Positions 52,716-62,759 are shown, counted from the first letter of the stretch. The stretch: 64,000 bases of DNA from Sphaerosporella brunnea (GCA_008704415.1 VXIS01000076.1:62001-126000), one strand, 5' to 3'. Program-made: numbers and translations. Notes: generated from the sequence alone by a model not told the origin.

Positions 52716-54336
52716 AGTTCTGTCAAGTGCTGATGCTGTTCGCAAGAACAGTCTTCTCGAGGTTTGGCCCAGTTTGATTGGCTGGATAGTCTCACGGTTC
52801 GCGCGGTTGAGGTGTCCACACACAGGGTTGTAGTCGATTGAGCGATCAAGGCGGCATCCTGCATAGACGGCGTTTCCACGCCTAGCCAACAGAGGACACA
52901 GTGCATCAAGCGCGATAACATTCCAAGAAGACTCTTCGCTGAAACCCGATACTCCCAATGACATCGGAGCGAATGAACTCCCACCGACAAGAATCGCATC
53001 TACAGCAACCGTTTTATATGTACAGTGGTAATCTTCAGGGTGAGGTAGCTTTTCCATCGGTTAGGATAGTGTAAATCAGAGGAGCTCGGGCCCTTGCAAC
53101 CCTCGTAATCGCTCTGGGTTCATATAGTGTGGTCACCTGCTGCCGATGAAGCGCTCCAGTCAAGTGGTCATTAATATTCGCCATACAGCCACGGTAAAGG
53201 TCTTCTTTTTTTATTGTCGTGCTCATAACCGATGACAAGCGCAACAAAACTTCAATGTGTTGGAATAGCAAAAGATCAACCAGCGCCCGAGGACCATCCG
53301 GGTAAGTAACGGAGTCTCTACGCTGTGGGATTGATCCCCAAGCTTGCTAGGCTTGTAACCCCGCGAAAGTCGGGTAACTACCGATGAACCTACCGATTTC
53401 ACCGGGAATTGAACCGTCATCCTTCCGCGCTCATGGTTTCATATGGCGTGCGTCCATCCAACTACACCACGAGCATCTGGGCTGAAATTGTGTCGGTTAA
53501 GAAGATGATCTACCACAGCACTACCAAATGCACGTGCAGCTATCACTCTATATATGGTTCTGCAGCAGCAGTGCCTGAGTAACCGCGCCAATCTTTGGAC
53601 TTGGTGGTCACAACCTAGGTTTTCGGCGTCGCAGGAACAATGTTCAACTAATCTCACCGCCACCCAGGATCAATGCGACCGGTGCGGATAGGAGCGTGCG
53701 GCATGTTAGCGCTCGGCATCGGAGGAGCGCCAGCAAGGTCTACTCGCTGACGGAATGCACAGTTACATCATGCAGTTCCAGATGGGGAGCTTGTCAATCA
53801 AAGCGCGTTCAAGGGTCAGAGAATCTGCAGGCCCATGCCCCCCGCATGGCTGGCGAGCGGACGGCTAGTTTTGAGGGTGCGTGGCAACGCGATACACTTT
53901 GACACACAGTCCCACTCGAACGCCAAAAAGGATCATCTGATTCTTCCGACCGGACAGGTAGAAGTGCTGGTTAATATCAAAATCAAGCGAACCGTCCGTT
54001 TTGTTGATATCCACTCCTGTATAGCCAAATCATGAGCGAAACCAGCGTTGTTGCCGCCAAGCGTTGCCAATCAACCAAACGGCCTGCGATTTGTAGATTG
54101 GGCAGGGTGCTCGCGCGCTGCTGCGGTGGAATACCTCCAGGTCCGCCGAAATTGTGTTTCAAGGTTCCGATGAAATAGTGGTGATTCCAGCGGTCCCTCG
54201 AGTGCGCGTCGAGTCCATACCTGCGGCTTTGGCCTGCATCTTGAGTTTGAGTCTGTGACGCTCGATATGTGAGGCCGGCTGGTATTCTATCAGTAGTGAG
54301 ACGTTGAGCGCCAGCCGGGAGTGCATTGTCTCCAGA
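52716..54336. other. No supported gene
   Basis: Short open frames only. A tRNA-like pair of polymerase III box sequences occurs at 53405-53469 (minus strand) but does not fold as a tRNA (see rejected items). Confidence 0.3.
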
Positions 54337-54460
54337 TAGTGATGGACACAAGCCAGCTTGAATCAATCCTTCAACGTCGGCTGGAGCTGGCTCGTCTCGT
54401 AGAGGGATCGCGTCCGAGCTTTGGGTGAGCTCGAGCTGCCGCTCGAGTTTCTCTGCTTTA
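54337..54460. mobile_element. End of a CTCGAG-type hAT element
   Basis: TAGTGATGGACACAAGCCAGC is nearly the terminal repeat of the 39870-40116 MITE, followed by GAATCAATCCTTCAACG.CGGCTGGAGCTGGCTCG and GAGCTCGAGCTGCCGCTCGAG. The other end was not found. Confidence 0.5.
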
Positions 54461-54831
54461 CTACACTTTATGCTGGCGGACTCCGTTAACTCAAGATAAT
54501 AGTTTTCAACGTATCTAAGAATGGCAACCGTATGATGACTGGCTACAATTACGCAGCATGCCCATCGTTCTCACTGTCTGGGAGTAATTCGTGATTCGCA
54601 TCTGGGGCCGGAACTTCAACTACACTGTCAATCGCGCCTATATCTTGCTTAACCGTTCACGTTTTCACTGCTCCAACTCACCCTGCCGCAAGCAGCTTTT
54701 GAGCAACAAGTAAGAGCTATCTGAGATCTCCAAGAGCCTGTTCGCTTTTTGATAGCACAATTCCCAGCTTGGGAGTGCTGCCCCGGCCGCCCCGTCGGAA
54801 AGTCGGTCCTCCCGAACGCCGCGGTTACGCC

Positions 54832-55645
54832 CAGGGTTGTCAAAAGTCAGGGCAGTCCGGGTTCCAGCCAGGCCTGGACCGGACTGATTGAAACGGGCTT
54901 TTCAAATTTCGGCCCGTTTGGACCAGGCTTTTTCGATCGACACCCAGGCACCTGCGGGCATACGCCAGGTCCAAAAAGACCCGGCGCCCGGCAGGCCCCC
55001 CAGGCATGCTTTTGCTTTCACTTACATCAAGGAAAGGAAAATGAACATGAGATACAGATCCAACGTGAAGGCGCTCAATATACCCATCAATCTTCGCCGC
55101 CTGCAGTTCCGAGTCACCCGGCATACGATGAATTTGGAACTCGCCCGATACACAAGACCTTCCCTCCTATCACTGAGGTACAACACTGAGTCGGAGTACT
55201 GCAGCGCTACAGTCATAGTGGTCATGGCCGCGCTTCTGCTACGCTCCTTCAGTTTCGGAATCTTTTGGGTTCTGAGCAAAACGTCCGCCGTATTCTTCCG
55301 CCCCAACTGCGACCAGTATATTCTAGGGATTTATGAGCAAACCGCCTGGAGTTCTCCTCCGCATTCTTCCCACTCGTCTCCGAACTGTTAGTTTTGGGCT
55401 GGATCGACAAGTCAATGGATTGCGATCGACGCTTTAGCTGCTGCTGAACGACCGACCGCCTTTAGTGGCCTTGACTTCGGCTCCTTGACCGAACCGATCT
55501 TGAGGATACCTGGCGCCCGCGGCACCTATCAAATATCCAGACTTTTATTCCACCGGCCCGAACCTATCAGGCTTTCCGCATCATCGGCCCAACCTGACCC
55601 GCTTCGCGGGACCCGATTTGCCCGAGCGGCTGGCCGGACTCCCTG
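54832..55645 (-). mobile_element. hAT MITE (CAGGGC family), copy 4
   Basis: CAGGGTTGTCAAAAGTCAGG at the left and GGCTGGCCGGACTCCCTG at the right, minus orientation relative to copies 1 and 2. It contains the GTTTGGACCAGGCTTTTTCGATC, CATCAAGGAAAGGAAAATGAAC and ACCCGATTTGCCCGAGCGGC counterparts. The right terminus has lost about 8 bp, and no target duplication is visible. Confidence 0.7.
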
Positions 55646-56536
55646 GACTAGGCGAGAATGACCACGTTCTCGCGAGACTCGGCGAGACCTGGCGAAACTC
55701 GCATGATAAGAATCCTTCGTGCAAACCCAACTTATTCCAACACGTGGTGCTTGACGTCAGCCACTCTGGTGAAAGAAAACGGAGTTTTGGCGGAGCGTCA
55801 GCCCCTCGCGCCGTGACGACCCGTTTCAACAATCCAATCGCAGACACTATCCCCGTACAAAAGCGATTTGTGTACACCCCGCGCCACAAAGAACACAAAA
55901 AACACTTCACCGCTCGTCCTCAACCTCCACTGCATCGCTATGCACTGGCAACGACTGAATCAAACCCCAGAACCCCATCATTCCACCATGCGCGCTGTTG
56001 ACGATAGGGTTTGCGCAGTGGGCACTAAGAACATAGGTGAAGAGATATATTGCAAGGTACGGAGCTAAGTGCGAGTTGCTGCTCCCTTAGGAGGCAGAAA
56101 CGAGCACTAGTATATCCCTAGTTCATACTCGGATCTACCAGAGAGTCATACTCTATGTCTCAACACTCCCCCTATCCGAGCATCAACTATATCCCTAATC
56201 GCGATGTGGCGCCATCACATGATCCATGTCCTCCCGATTTCCAACGGCTTCGTCAATCCATCACAGTAGATGCTCATTCTCTAGCTGCCCAACGCCCTAC
56301 CGAGTTGCCGGAGTCCTTGCCAGATAGCTCCATTCGGTTGCCGTATCATTTGATTCAGCGTCGCGTCCATAGACACGGATAGTCGCAGGTATCATGACTC
56401 CCCCTGTCTGAGAATAAACGGTGTTCATCTTCTGCATCTGCATCGTCGTGTTGCTGCTCATTCTCATCGTCGATTACTATTTCAGGTAGTTGGCTGTCTT
56501 CGAGCAACGGCACTAGTTGCATCGCCATCTTGTCTT

Positions 56537-57028
56537 CTAGTGTCCCGAAGCCGTCAATACCATCGCTTTGACAAACGCCGCGTGTTTGACAGATGCTAGC
56601 GACTTCGTCAAGCCGTCGGCCAACTGCTCTTGACTGATGACGTGTTCCAACGTGAGATGTCCGGATTCCATCCGCTCGCGCAAAGCATGGTAGCGAATCG
56701 TCAAATGTCTCGTCGTATTCTTCACGGTATATGCGATGTCGAGTCTGCTTCCAATGGCCGCATATAAGAGACTGCCAATTGCCTGCTGATATAAGTCTTG
56801 GTTGCATGTTTCTTTGTCGTCACGTCGCTCGTGGGGTCGCCAGTTGCTTTGCATCGGTAACATGTTCCTCGAACTATCCTCCATTCCGAATCTGTTCAGG
56901 ATATCCAGATACGACGGTTTCCGCGGTCGCGAAGAATCACCAATCCGACGTCGGTAAACGTCGGCTCGCCAATCACTCCCCCTTTTTGCCTGGAATCGTC
57001 TGCTGATTTCCTGGAAAAACAGCTTCAA
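56537..57028 (-). pseudogene. Copia RT/RNase H remnant
   Basis: The frame contains YLDILNRFGMEDSSRNMLPM and YQQAIGSLLYAAIGSRLDIA (Copia RT C-terminus, YRQAVGSLxY...RPDIAY-like). It then jumps to KNTTRHLTIRYHALRERMES and QLADGLTKSLASVKHAAF (end of Copia RNase H). Most of RNase H is deleted, yet the frame stays open. It cannot be functional. Confidence 0.8.
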
Positions 57029-57069
57029 TTCGTCGGGCTAAAGTCGTTTCTTACCGGTCTGTAATCGAT

Positions 57070-57620
57070 CCTTCAAGCTTCCGCGCTGAGCTAAAAGCGC
57101 CCCTCTTCCGATCCGTCAAAACCGATCCCTTTGCTGAGCTCAACCCGGTTCTCTTCCGATCCGTCGGACAAGCCTTCAAGATCCAGCTGTCTTATGCCCA
57201 CAACTCAGGCTTTCGATGAGTTATGATCGCTTCCTTTCGGTCCGCAAACGATCGTCCAGGCTCCAGTTGCCTTAAGCCCACAACTCAGGCTTCCGGTGAG
57301 CTAAGATCGCTTCGTTCTTGTCCGCAAGCGATCCTCCAAGCTCCAGTTGTCTTAAGCGCACAACGTCGGGCTTCCGGCGAGCTACGATCGTTTCTCTTGC
57401 GATCCCTCAAACGGTTCTCCAAGCTCCTTCGGTGAGCTAATTTCACTTGCGTTTGCGCCGTCCGCAAGAAAGCACCAGTTGTCTTAACCCCCACAACTTC
57501 AGGGTGTCGGCGAGCTAAGATCGCGCTCTGGTATCCACAGGCGATCCTCCAAGCTCCAGTTGTCTTAAGCCCACAACTTCAGGCTTTCGGCTGCTCAAAC
57601 TTGTCCGTAGCAGCTGCAGC
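57070..57620. repeat. About 80-bp degenerate tandem repeats in the Copia leader
   Basis: CTCCAGTTG recurs at 57261, 57341 and 57554, with AAGCCCACAACT..GGCTT, GGTGAGCTAAGATCGC and GTCCGCAAGCGATCCTCC blocks between, giving about six to seven degenerate units. They lie between the primer-binding side and the coding remnant. Confidence 0.65.
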
Positions 57621-58557
57621 TGTATATACCGACAGCTCACGGTCCGCGCTGTTCAAACTTGTCCAATAGCAGCTCGGTTTCCGGCCTTGTCGCGACTTGT
57701 CTTTTCGGGTTTGAGCTTCTGCAAGGGCGCCTCGTCGTCGCGTATCTTCCTGGGGTTGTCTGTTCTTATCGAAGTCGTAGCGCCGGGCTCATGACCTGTT
57801 GACGATAGCATTTGCGCATTGGACACTAAGAACGTAGGTGAAGAGATATATTGCAAGGTACGGAGCGAAGTGCGAGTTGATGCTCCCTTAAGAGGCAGAA
57901 ACGAGCACTAGTATATCACGAGTTGATACTCGGATCTACCAGAGAGTCATACTCTATACCTCAACACGCGCAACGTGATGATGGCCTGCAGAGTGTCGGG
58001 GACCATGCGAGCTTGATGGCGGTGTTGAGAGTTTCTTGCAGCGGAGAAGAGCTGTTCCGCCGGCGTTGGCGAAGCTCAATCGCGAGGTCAGCGTCCACAC
58101 AACCAGAGTACAGAGATGGCGTACGCTGGAAGGTCTTTATACCTGCTCCACGTTGCCTGGAGCCTTTGCTCACCCTCTCGAACCCAACTCGCTTCGCAGT
58201 TACTCCCAACGTAAGACATCTTGATCTGGGGGTCCAAAAACAGACAAACATAGTATACCGACTGGGTTTTGGCTCGATAGTAGCGGGCCAGCCCTTCCCA
58301 GGCGAGATGCGATGCTTGTTTGAGCGCGGCATCGCACTTCGGTCCCAGGCAACAGGTCCGAGCACTACTCTCTGCCGCCCACTGCCAAGCTGGTTGCCGC
58401 CGGTGTTGGAGACTTAGAGATTGGTAAATCTGATATCTTGGGTCGACCAATCGAGAATTGTCGAGACTGTCACGAGACCTGCGAGACATTTCGAGACCAC
58501 ACGATTCTCGCGAGACGGAGGCCCTCGGCGCGAATTCTCGTCTCGTGTGCAACATTG

Positions 58558-59164
58558 CAGATCGGGTCACTCACCATGTTCCCCGACGCATAGGCCGTCA
58601 CGCCGGTGCCACATCGATCACTCACGGGTATTCCCCGCCGCATAGGCTGTCACGCGACTCATCGCCGGTGGCATATCCGATCACTCACCGTGTTGCGCGG
58701 CACATAGTCTGTCACTCGGGTCATCGCCGGTGGCATATCGCATCACTCACCGTATTCCCCGCCGCATAGGCTGTCACGCGACTCATAGCCGGTGGCATTT
58801 CAGATCACTCACCGTCTTCCCCGCCGCATAGGTTGTCACGCGAGTCAGCGCGGGTGGCATGTCGTATCACTCAGCGTCTTCCCCGCCGCATAGGTCGTCA
58901 CGCGAACCATCGCCTGTGGCATGTCGGATCACTCACCGTCTTCCCCGCCGCATAGGTTGTCACGCGAGTCAGCGCGGGTGGCATGTCGTATCACTCAGCG
59001 TCTTCCCCGCCGCATAGGCCGTCACGCGAACCATCGCCGGTGGCATGTCGGATCACTCACCGTCTTCCCCGCCGCATAGGTTGTCACGCGAGTCAGCGCG
59101 GGTGGCATGTCGTATCACTCAGCGTCTTCCCCGCCGCTTAGGCCGTCACGCGAACCATCGCCGG
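58558..59164 (+). repeat. 62-bp satellite, array 3, with 124-bp higher-order units
   Basis: About ten 62-bp units. From about 58841 alternate units form a dimer, with CGAGTCAGCGCGGGTGGCAT at 58841, 58965 and 59089, exactly 124 bp apart, alternating with CGAACCATCGCC.GTGGCATG units. hAT-1 starts at 59165 inside the array. Confidence 0.85.
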
Positions 59165-59551
59165 CAGTGTTCCTGACGGGCCGGGGCGGCCTGCCGGTCG
59201 GCCTAGACGGTCTGCCAAAGTCCAGTCCAGTCCACTCTTTTTGGTGTACTGCGATGACCCAGTCCGAGATTTCCAGCGGACTGGACGGCCTCGTCCAAAT
59301 TTCCGTGGACTGGGTGCGGTCTGCACTCCAGACTCATGTAATATGCCGTGAGCCGGAATGTGCGAGCGGTGCGCGTCAAGCGGGGCGAACATGCCCCGGA
59401 GAAAAAAATCTCTATCTTTGCCATCTTCCGCTGTTCCAAAACAACGGGCGTCGAAAATCCTCAACTCACCACTAAACAGCCACCTCCGAACGTCGTCAAC
59501 ACACGTCTCTTTCGGGACTGTGCCCTGAGACCCTGAATATAAACTCTAACG

Positions 59552-60817
59552 CAGTGTTCGGCACGGTCCGTCTATGACTGCAGTCCGAACCGAACCGACT
59601 GCTGTGAACGAGTCCAGTCTGCGCTGGAGGCAGCCGGCATCGATCCAGTCCATTGAGAATGGGAACTGGTTTGGCCCGCGGACAACGGCGGCCGACTGCG
59701 AACAGTCTTGTGTAAGATATGTAGTCGTACATATGGTCTCCCCCGAGCCATTGCTGGACCCTGCGCCACTGCGGACCCTGAACCTCTGCGGACCCTTTGC
59801 CACCGAAACGATTTTGCGCGGACCCTGAGCCACAGAAAAAGGCCTTAGCCCAGCGGACTCTTCAGGTAGAGTCTTTCACCACCGAAAATATTTTTCAGTA
59901 CTGGTCATCACCGTGGCATTTTTTCCTTCCACCGAACCCTTAACAACCAACCCCGAAGACAATTAGCCACCGCACGACAGCGAACACGGCCTACCGCCGG
60001 CAATTAAGATGCACGATGTCCCAGGAAAACTACGCTGCGAGTCAGAGCTCGATCACCTCTCAGCTTTCATTCACTATGTCCTGTTCCGAAGAAACCAGCG
60101 ACAGCCAAACGACCACCCTCTGAATGGGAGCGGCAGAAACGTCGGGAACTTAAAGAAAACCCCGATGAGACAGACGCCATGGAGGTTTTCCAGCGTGATA
60201 CGCCCATACGGGGCACTATGACGGACGTTGTGGGATGATGCGTCACCTGGCGGCAGGAGCCCAAACTGCGAGACCTCGCCCGAATGGCTTTGGATTATTT
60301 GACAATGCCCGCTATGTCAGCCGAGCCAGAGCGTGTATTCAGTGCGGCAAAGATCACACTCTCCCAGCGCCGTGGTGCCCCAGCTAGGCGACGACGTAAT
60401 CAACGCCCTGGAGTGCCTCAAAAGTTGGCAATGTGATGGTTTGATTGCGGCCAGCTCCGATGATATCAGGGATCTAGAGTCAATGCTAGATACGTTGTGT
60501 GAGGATGGGTTAGAAAAGGTACGCCAGGCAAGGGAGCGGACGCAGCGGAGCGGTAATGGGGAGTAGAATGTTATGTATGTATATCTTTAGAATAGATCTG
60601 TTTGAATCTTTGAACCCGGCCATGTCCCGTAGTCTGCCGTCAACTTCAATCGACCGCTGTCAACCACGGACATGGTTGACCGCGTTTGTCTGCAGTCGGT
60701 CCAGTTCATCCCGCCTCAAAGATTGCCGGTTCTGGTTCTCGCTGTGGACCGGACCGCGAAATGTATTACAGTTCGGTTCTGAGGACGACTGGACAGAACG
60801 GACCGTGTAGAACACTG
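59552..60817 (+). mobile_element. hAT-2 with perfect 8-bp target duplication
   Basis: Terminal repeats CAGTGTTCGGCACGGTCCGT (left) and CAGTGTTCTACACGGTCCGT (inverse of right), flanked by identical CTCTAACG octamers (59544-59551 and 60818-60825). Subterminal GTCCAGTC/GGACC motifs are present. It carries only the C-terminal part of its transposase gene. Confidence 0.92.
60240..60567 (+). pseudogene. hAT-2 transposase dimerisation domain, frameshifted
   Basis: The first frame reads LRDLARMALDYLTMPAMSAE and PERVFSAAKITLSQRRGAP, the hAT LA-x-x-ALDxL-x-x-PAxSAEPERxFS motif. A frameshift near 60385 then gives DDVINALECLKSWQCDGLIA and a Leu/Glu-rich helix to the stop. It is closely similar to the hAT-4 fragment at 63.4-63.8 kb. 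The catalytic RNase H-like core is absent. Confidence 0.85.
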
Positions 60818-60841
60818 CTCTAACGGTAAGTCACTCACAAC

Positions 60842-61066
60842 GTGTCAGATTGGACGCGCAATACAAACTCTAATTCTCTTGCCATGACAGCCGCTTCCGT
60901 CATAGTGATGTCCTCCGCCTCGCAGCAGTCCCAAAGCGACGAGATATGCCAGAGCTCGCAGAATTACCGGGATGGGCTTATTAGCGCGAGCCATGCTGAG
61001 ATTACAGAGCTTAAGGACATGCTAAATGCGCTCTATATCCAGCAACTTGATGGGGGCGAGGCATAA
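60842..61066 (+). pseudogene. hAT-1 internal-deletion frame joining N- and C-termini
   Basis: 74 codons open with MSDWTRNTNSNSLAMTAASV (the same N-terminus as the 52685 fragment) and pass directly into ISASHAEITELKDMLNALYI, the hAT C-terminal tail found at 45.2 kb. The entire catalytic body is deleted in frame. If expressed it would be a tiny terminal-repeat or dimerisation competitor, but that is speculation. Confidence 0.6.
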
Positions 61067-61141
61067 AGGACTTTTGGAGCGTGCGGAGGACACAGTTTGG
61101 TATATGGGTTTTGAGGACGCGCTTTGTATATAAAATCCTTA

Positions 61142-61927
61142 GGCCCCGTTTGGCTGCCGGACAGGAAAAAAACCGTAGTGATTTTCGCGCTTTGATTCTA
61201 TCCACTTTTGCGAATTTCTACGGGTTTCCACAATCGACGGCTGTCGTTAGCGCTGCCGTTTGGCAGCTGCCAGTGAATCGGAGTGACATCACGTCGTGCG
61301 ACACCCCAACACCACCAGAACCCATACTCTCTCCACATAGTTTGACGGCGCACGTTTTCACGACAAGTGCAGAGATGTTCAAATATATTGAGTGCTATGC
61401 GAAACTCGCCTTTGATGGCCATTCCGTAGTTCTTTAATATACTCCGCTCCCGTCAGCTTGGAGGTGCGACATGGCTCTTTATTGTACATCCAGGCCACTT
61501 CTTGTGCGGCTGCTACAGCCATCTGACGGGAAAAGCGCGTGTTCAAAAGCGACGACATTTTTTTCTTGGAGGCGGATCGAGCGCAGGGTAGGGTTGACAG
61601 TGCGGGTGAAAGGGCGTTGAATTTGTACGCAATTTGGTATCATGGCAGGCGGTGTTGTGGTGGTGGACGGGCGGGTGGTGGTGGACGGACGGGCGCGGGT
61701 GGTGGTGGATGGTGGACGGGGCAGGTTAGGCTGGGAATCGCGCAAAAACTCACAAAAAAGTAGCTCCGAGCTACTTTTGTTTTTTCGAGTTTTTGGACAA
61801 TAATCCACGTCCAATCGTTGATTCTTGAGATGGCCAAGAGGGTCGCCAAACGGGGTGGCGAGCGGCGATTTTTCAAATCGGCGATTGACGAAAAATCGCG
61901 ACTAATTGCTATCGGCCAAACGGGGCC
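61142..61927. mobile_element. PIF/Harbinger element (786 bp) inside hAT-1
   Basis: Perfect 13-bp terminal repeats GGCCCCGTTTGGC are flanked by TTA (61139-61141 and 61928-61930). The 52-kb hAT-1 copy provides the empty site (AAATCC-TGA-TGTAATAC). A 3-bp TWA duplication and GGSCC..GTTTGG ends are diagnostic of PIF/Harbinger. A transposase N-terminal relic lies inside on the minus strand. A GTGGTGGACGG-type microsatellite is at 61658-61725. Confidence 0.85.
61370..61525 (-). pseudogene. PIF/Harbinger transposase N-terminal relic
   Basis: The minus strand reads VAAAQEVAWMYNKEPCRTSK, LTGAEYIKELRNGHQRR and then, with a frameshift, an FEHLC motif. This matches the RTSxLTGxxYIxELLxGHPxRF...F region that precedes the DDE domain in Harbinger nucleases of fungi and plants. 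The catalytic domain is not present. Confidence 0.6.
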
Positions 61928-61979
61928 TTATGTAATACATTCATTACTGCGCTAGAAGTATCCAGTCGACTGGATCGCC

Positions 61980-62545
61980 GGTGTCATGTCGGATCACTCA
62001 CCGTCTTCCCCGCTGTTGACGATGGGTTTCACGCAGTGGACACCAAGAACGTAGGTGAAGAGATATATTGCAAGGTGTAGAGCTAAGTGCGAGTTGCTGC
62101 TCCCTTATGACGCACAAACGAGCACCAATATCACTAGTTCATACTCGGATCCACCTGAGAGTCATACTCTATGTCCGCCGCATAGGCCATCACCCGAGTC
62201 ATCGCCGGTGGTATATCGGATCACTCAGTGTCTTCCCCGCCGCATAGGCTGTCACGCGAGTCATTCCCGGCATGTCGGATAACTCACCAAGGCATAGGCC
62301 GTCACGCGAGTCATCCCCGGTGGAATGTCGGATCACTCACCGCCTTCCCCGCCGCTTAGGCTGTCACGCGAGCCATCGCCGGTGGCATATCGGATCACTC
62401 AGTGTCTTCCCCGCCGCATAGGCCGTCACGCGAGCCATCGCCGGTGGCATATCGTATCACTCACCATGATCCCCGGCGCATGAGCTGTCACGCGACTGAT
62501 CGCGGGTGGCATATCGTATCACTCACCGAGTGAAGCTGTCACGCG
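61980..62545 (+). repeat. 62-bp satellite, array 4, with a solo LTR inside
   Basis: Units of GCATATCGGATCACTCAC.G and CCGCCGCATAGGC.GTCACGCGAG continue to about 62545 with several shortened units (62270-62310 and 62520-62545). It is the same array as 58.56-59.16 kb, split by hAT-1. Confidence 0.8.
62014..62166 (-). mobile_element. Solo LTR of the 56-58 kb Copia family, end-truncated
   Basis: TGTTGACGATGGGTTTCACG...GAGAGTCATACTCTATGTC matches the 170-bp LTRs at 55996 and 57797, but the last six or seven bases (TCAACA) are missing. Satellite sequence resumes with CGCCGCATAGG, so the insertion lies inside a 62-bp unit. Confidence 0.8.
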
Positions 62546-62759
62546 AGTCGAGCGCGCAATCCCCCGTGGAACGGAAAAACGTAACCCGACGATGCCCGCA
62601 GTTCAACACCTGTACTGGCAGATGTACGAAAGTTGGGGTGGCCAGTCGTCACGGTGGCTGGGAGGGCGATATCACGACCAGCAGCGAAGGCGCTTGCGAT
62701 AAGAATCCAATCCTGCAGCGCCGTTTTGCAGCTTAAAGGCCGGATTGAGGCGGAGAGCG

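Larger units (their letters stand above)
55996..57966 (-). mobile_element. Small Ty1/Copia element with intact LTRs and 5-bp duplication
   Basis: LTRs at 55996-56165 and 57797-57966 (170 bp each, about 13 mismatches by eye) have TGTTGA...TCAACA ends, and perfect CGCGC duplications lie at 55991-55995 and 57967-57971. The element reads on the minus strand. A polypurine tract (ATAGGGGGAG) directly precedes the left LTR. Next to the right LTR is GGTCATGAGCCC, resembling the complement of the initiator tRNA-Met anticodon arm used as primer by Copia-type elements. The internal region is only 1.63 kb and has lost gag, protease, integrase and most of RT. Confidence 0.9.
55900..58075 (-). pseudogene. 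hAT-3 transposase C-terminus, split by Copia
   Basis: Before the insertion (58075-57967) the minus strand reads TPAEQLFSAARNSQHRHQAR and MVPDTLQAIITLR, the hAT ERxFSA...L-P-D-T...LR pattern. After it, from 55995, it continues AWWNDGVLGFDSVVASA and stops. The CGCGC target pentamer lies in the Arg-Ala codons. The catalytic core is missing. Confidence 0.6.
55646..58557 (-). mobile_element. hAT-3 remnant carrying a Copia insertion
   Basis: The right end, read inversely, is CAATGTTGCACACGAGACGA and abuts the 62-bp satellite. CTCGCGAGAC/GGCGAGACC subterminal motifs occur at both sides (55670-55700 and 58445-58540). A C-terminal hAT fragment lies on the minus strand across the Copia insertion point. 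The left terminus is missing at the junction with the CAGGGC MITE. Confidence 0.6.
59165..61979 (+). mobile_element. hAT-1, nested host of two other transposons
   Basis: Left terminus CAGTGTTCCTGACGGGCCGG at 59165. Own sequence: 59165-59551, 60826-61141 and 61931-61979. hAT-2 and a Harbinger element lie inside. The right terminus is missing: homology to the 52-kb copy stops at GGATCGCC, which is also satellite sequence (CATCGCCGG), so the end was lost at a microhomology. Confidence 0.75.

Noticed and set aside
53405..53480. tRNA-like sequence on the minus strand (A box TGGTGTAGTTGG, B box GGTTCAATTCC)
   Set aside because: Box spacing is right, but the T-arm, anticodon stem and acceptor stem do not pair, so it is not a functional tRNA. 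It is at best a degenerate polymerase III promoter or SINE relic.
58458..59475. ORFs crossing the 62-bp satellite and the hAT-1 left end
   Set aside because: They follow the repeat unit (RRIGCHASH..WHI pattern) and the terminal repeat, not a conserved protein.
59157..61982. ATCGCCGG as an 8-bp target duplication of hAT-1
   Set aside because: The right-hand ATCGCC belongs to hAT-1 itself in the 52-kb copy, so the match is better explained by a microhomology deletion.
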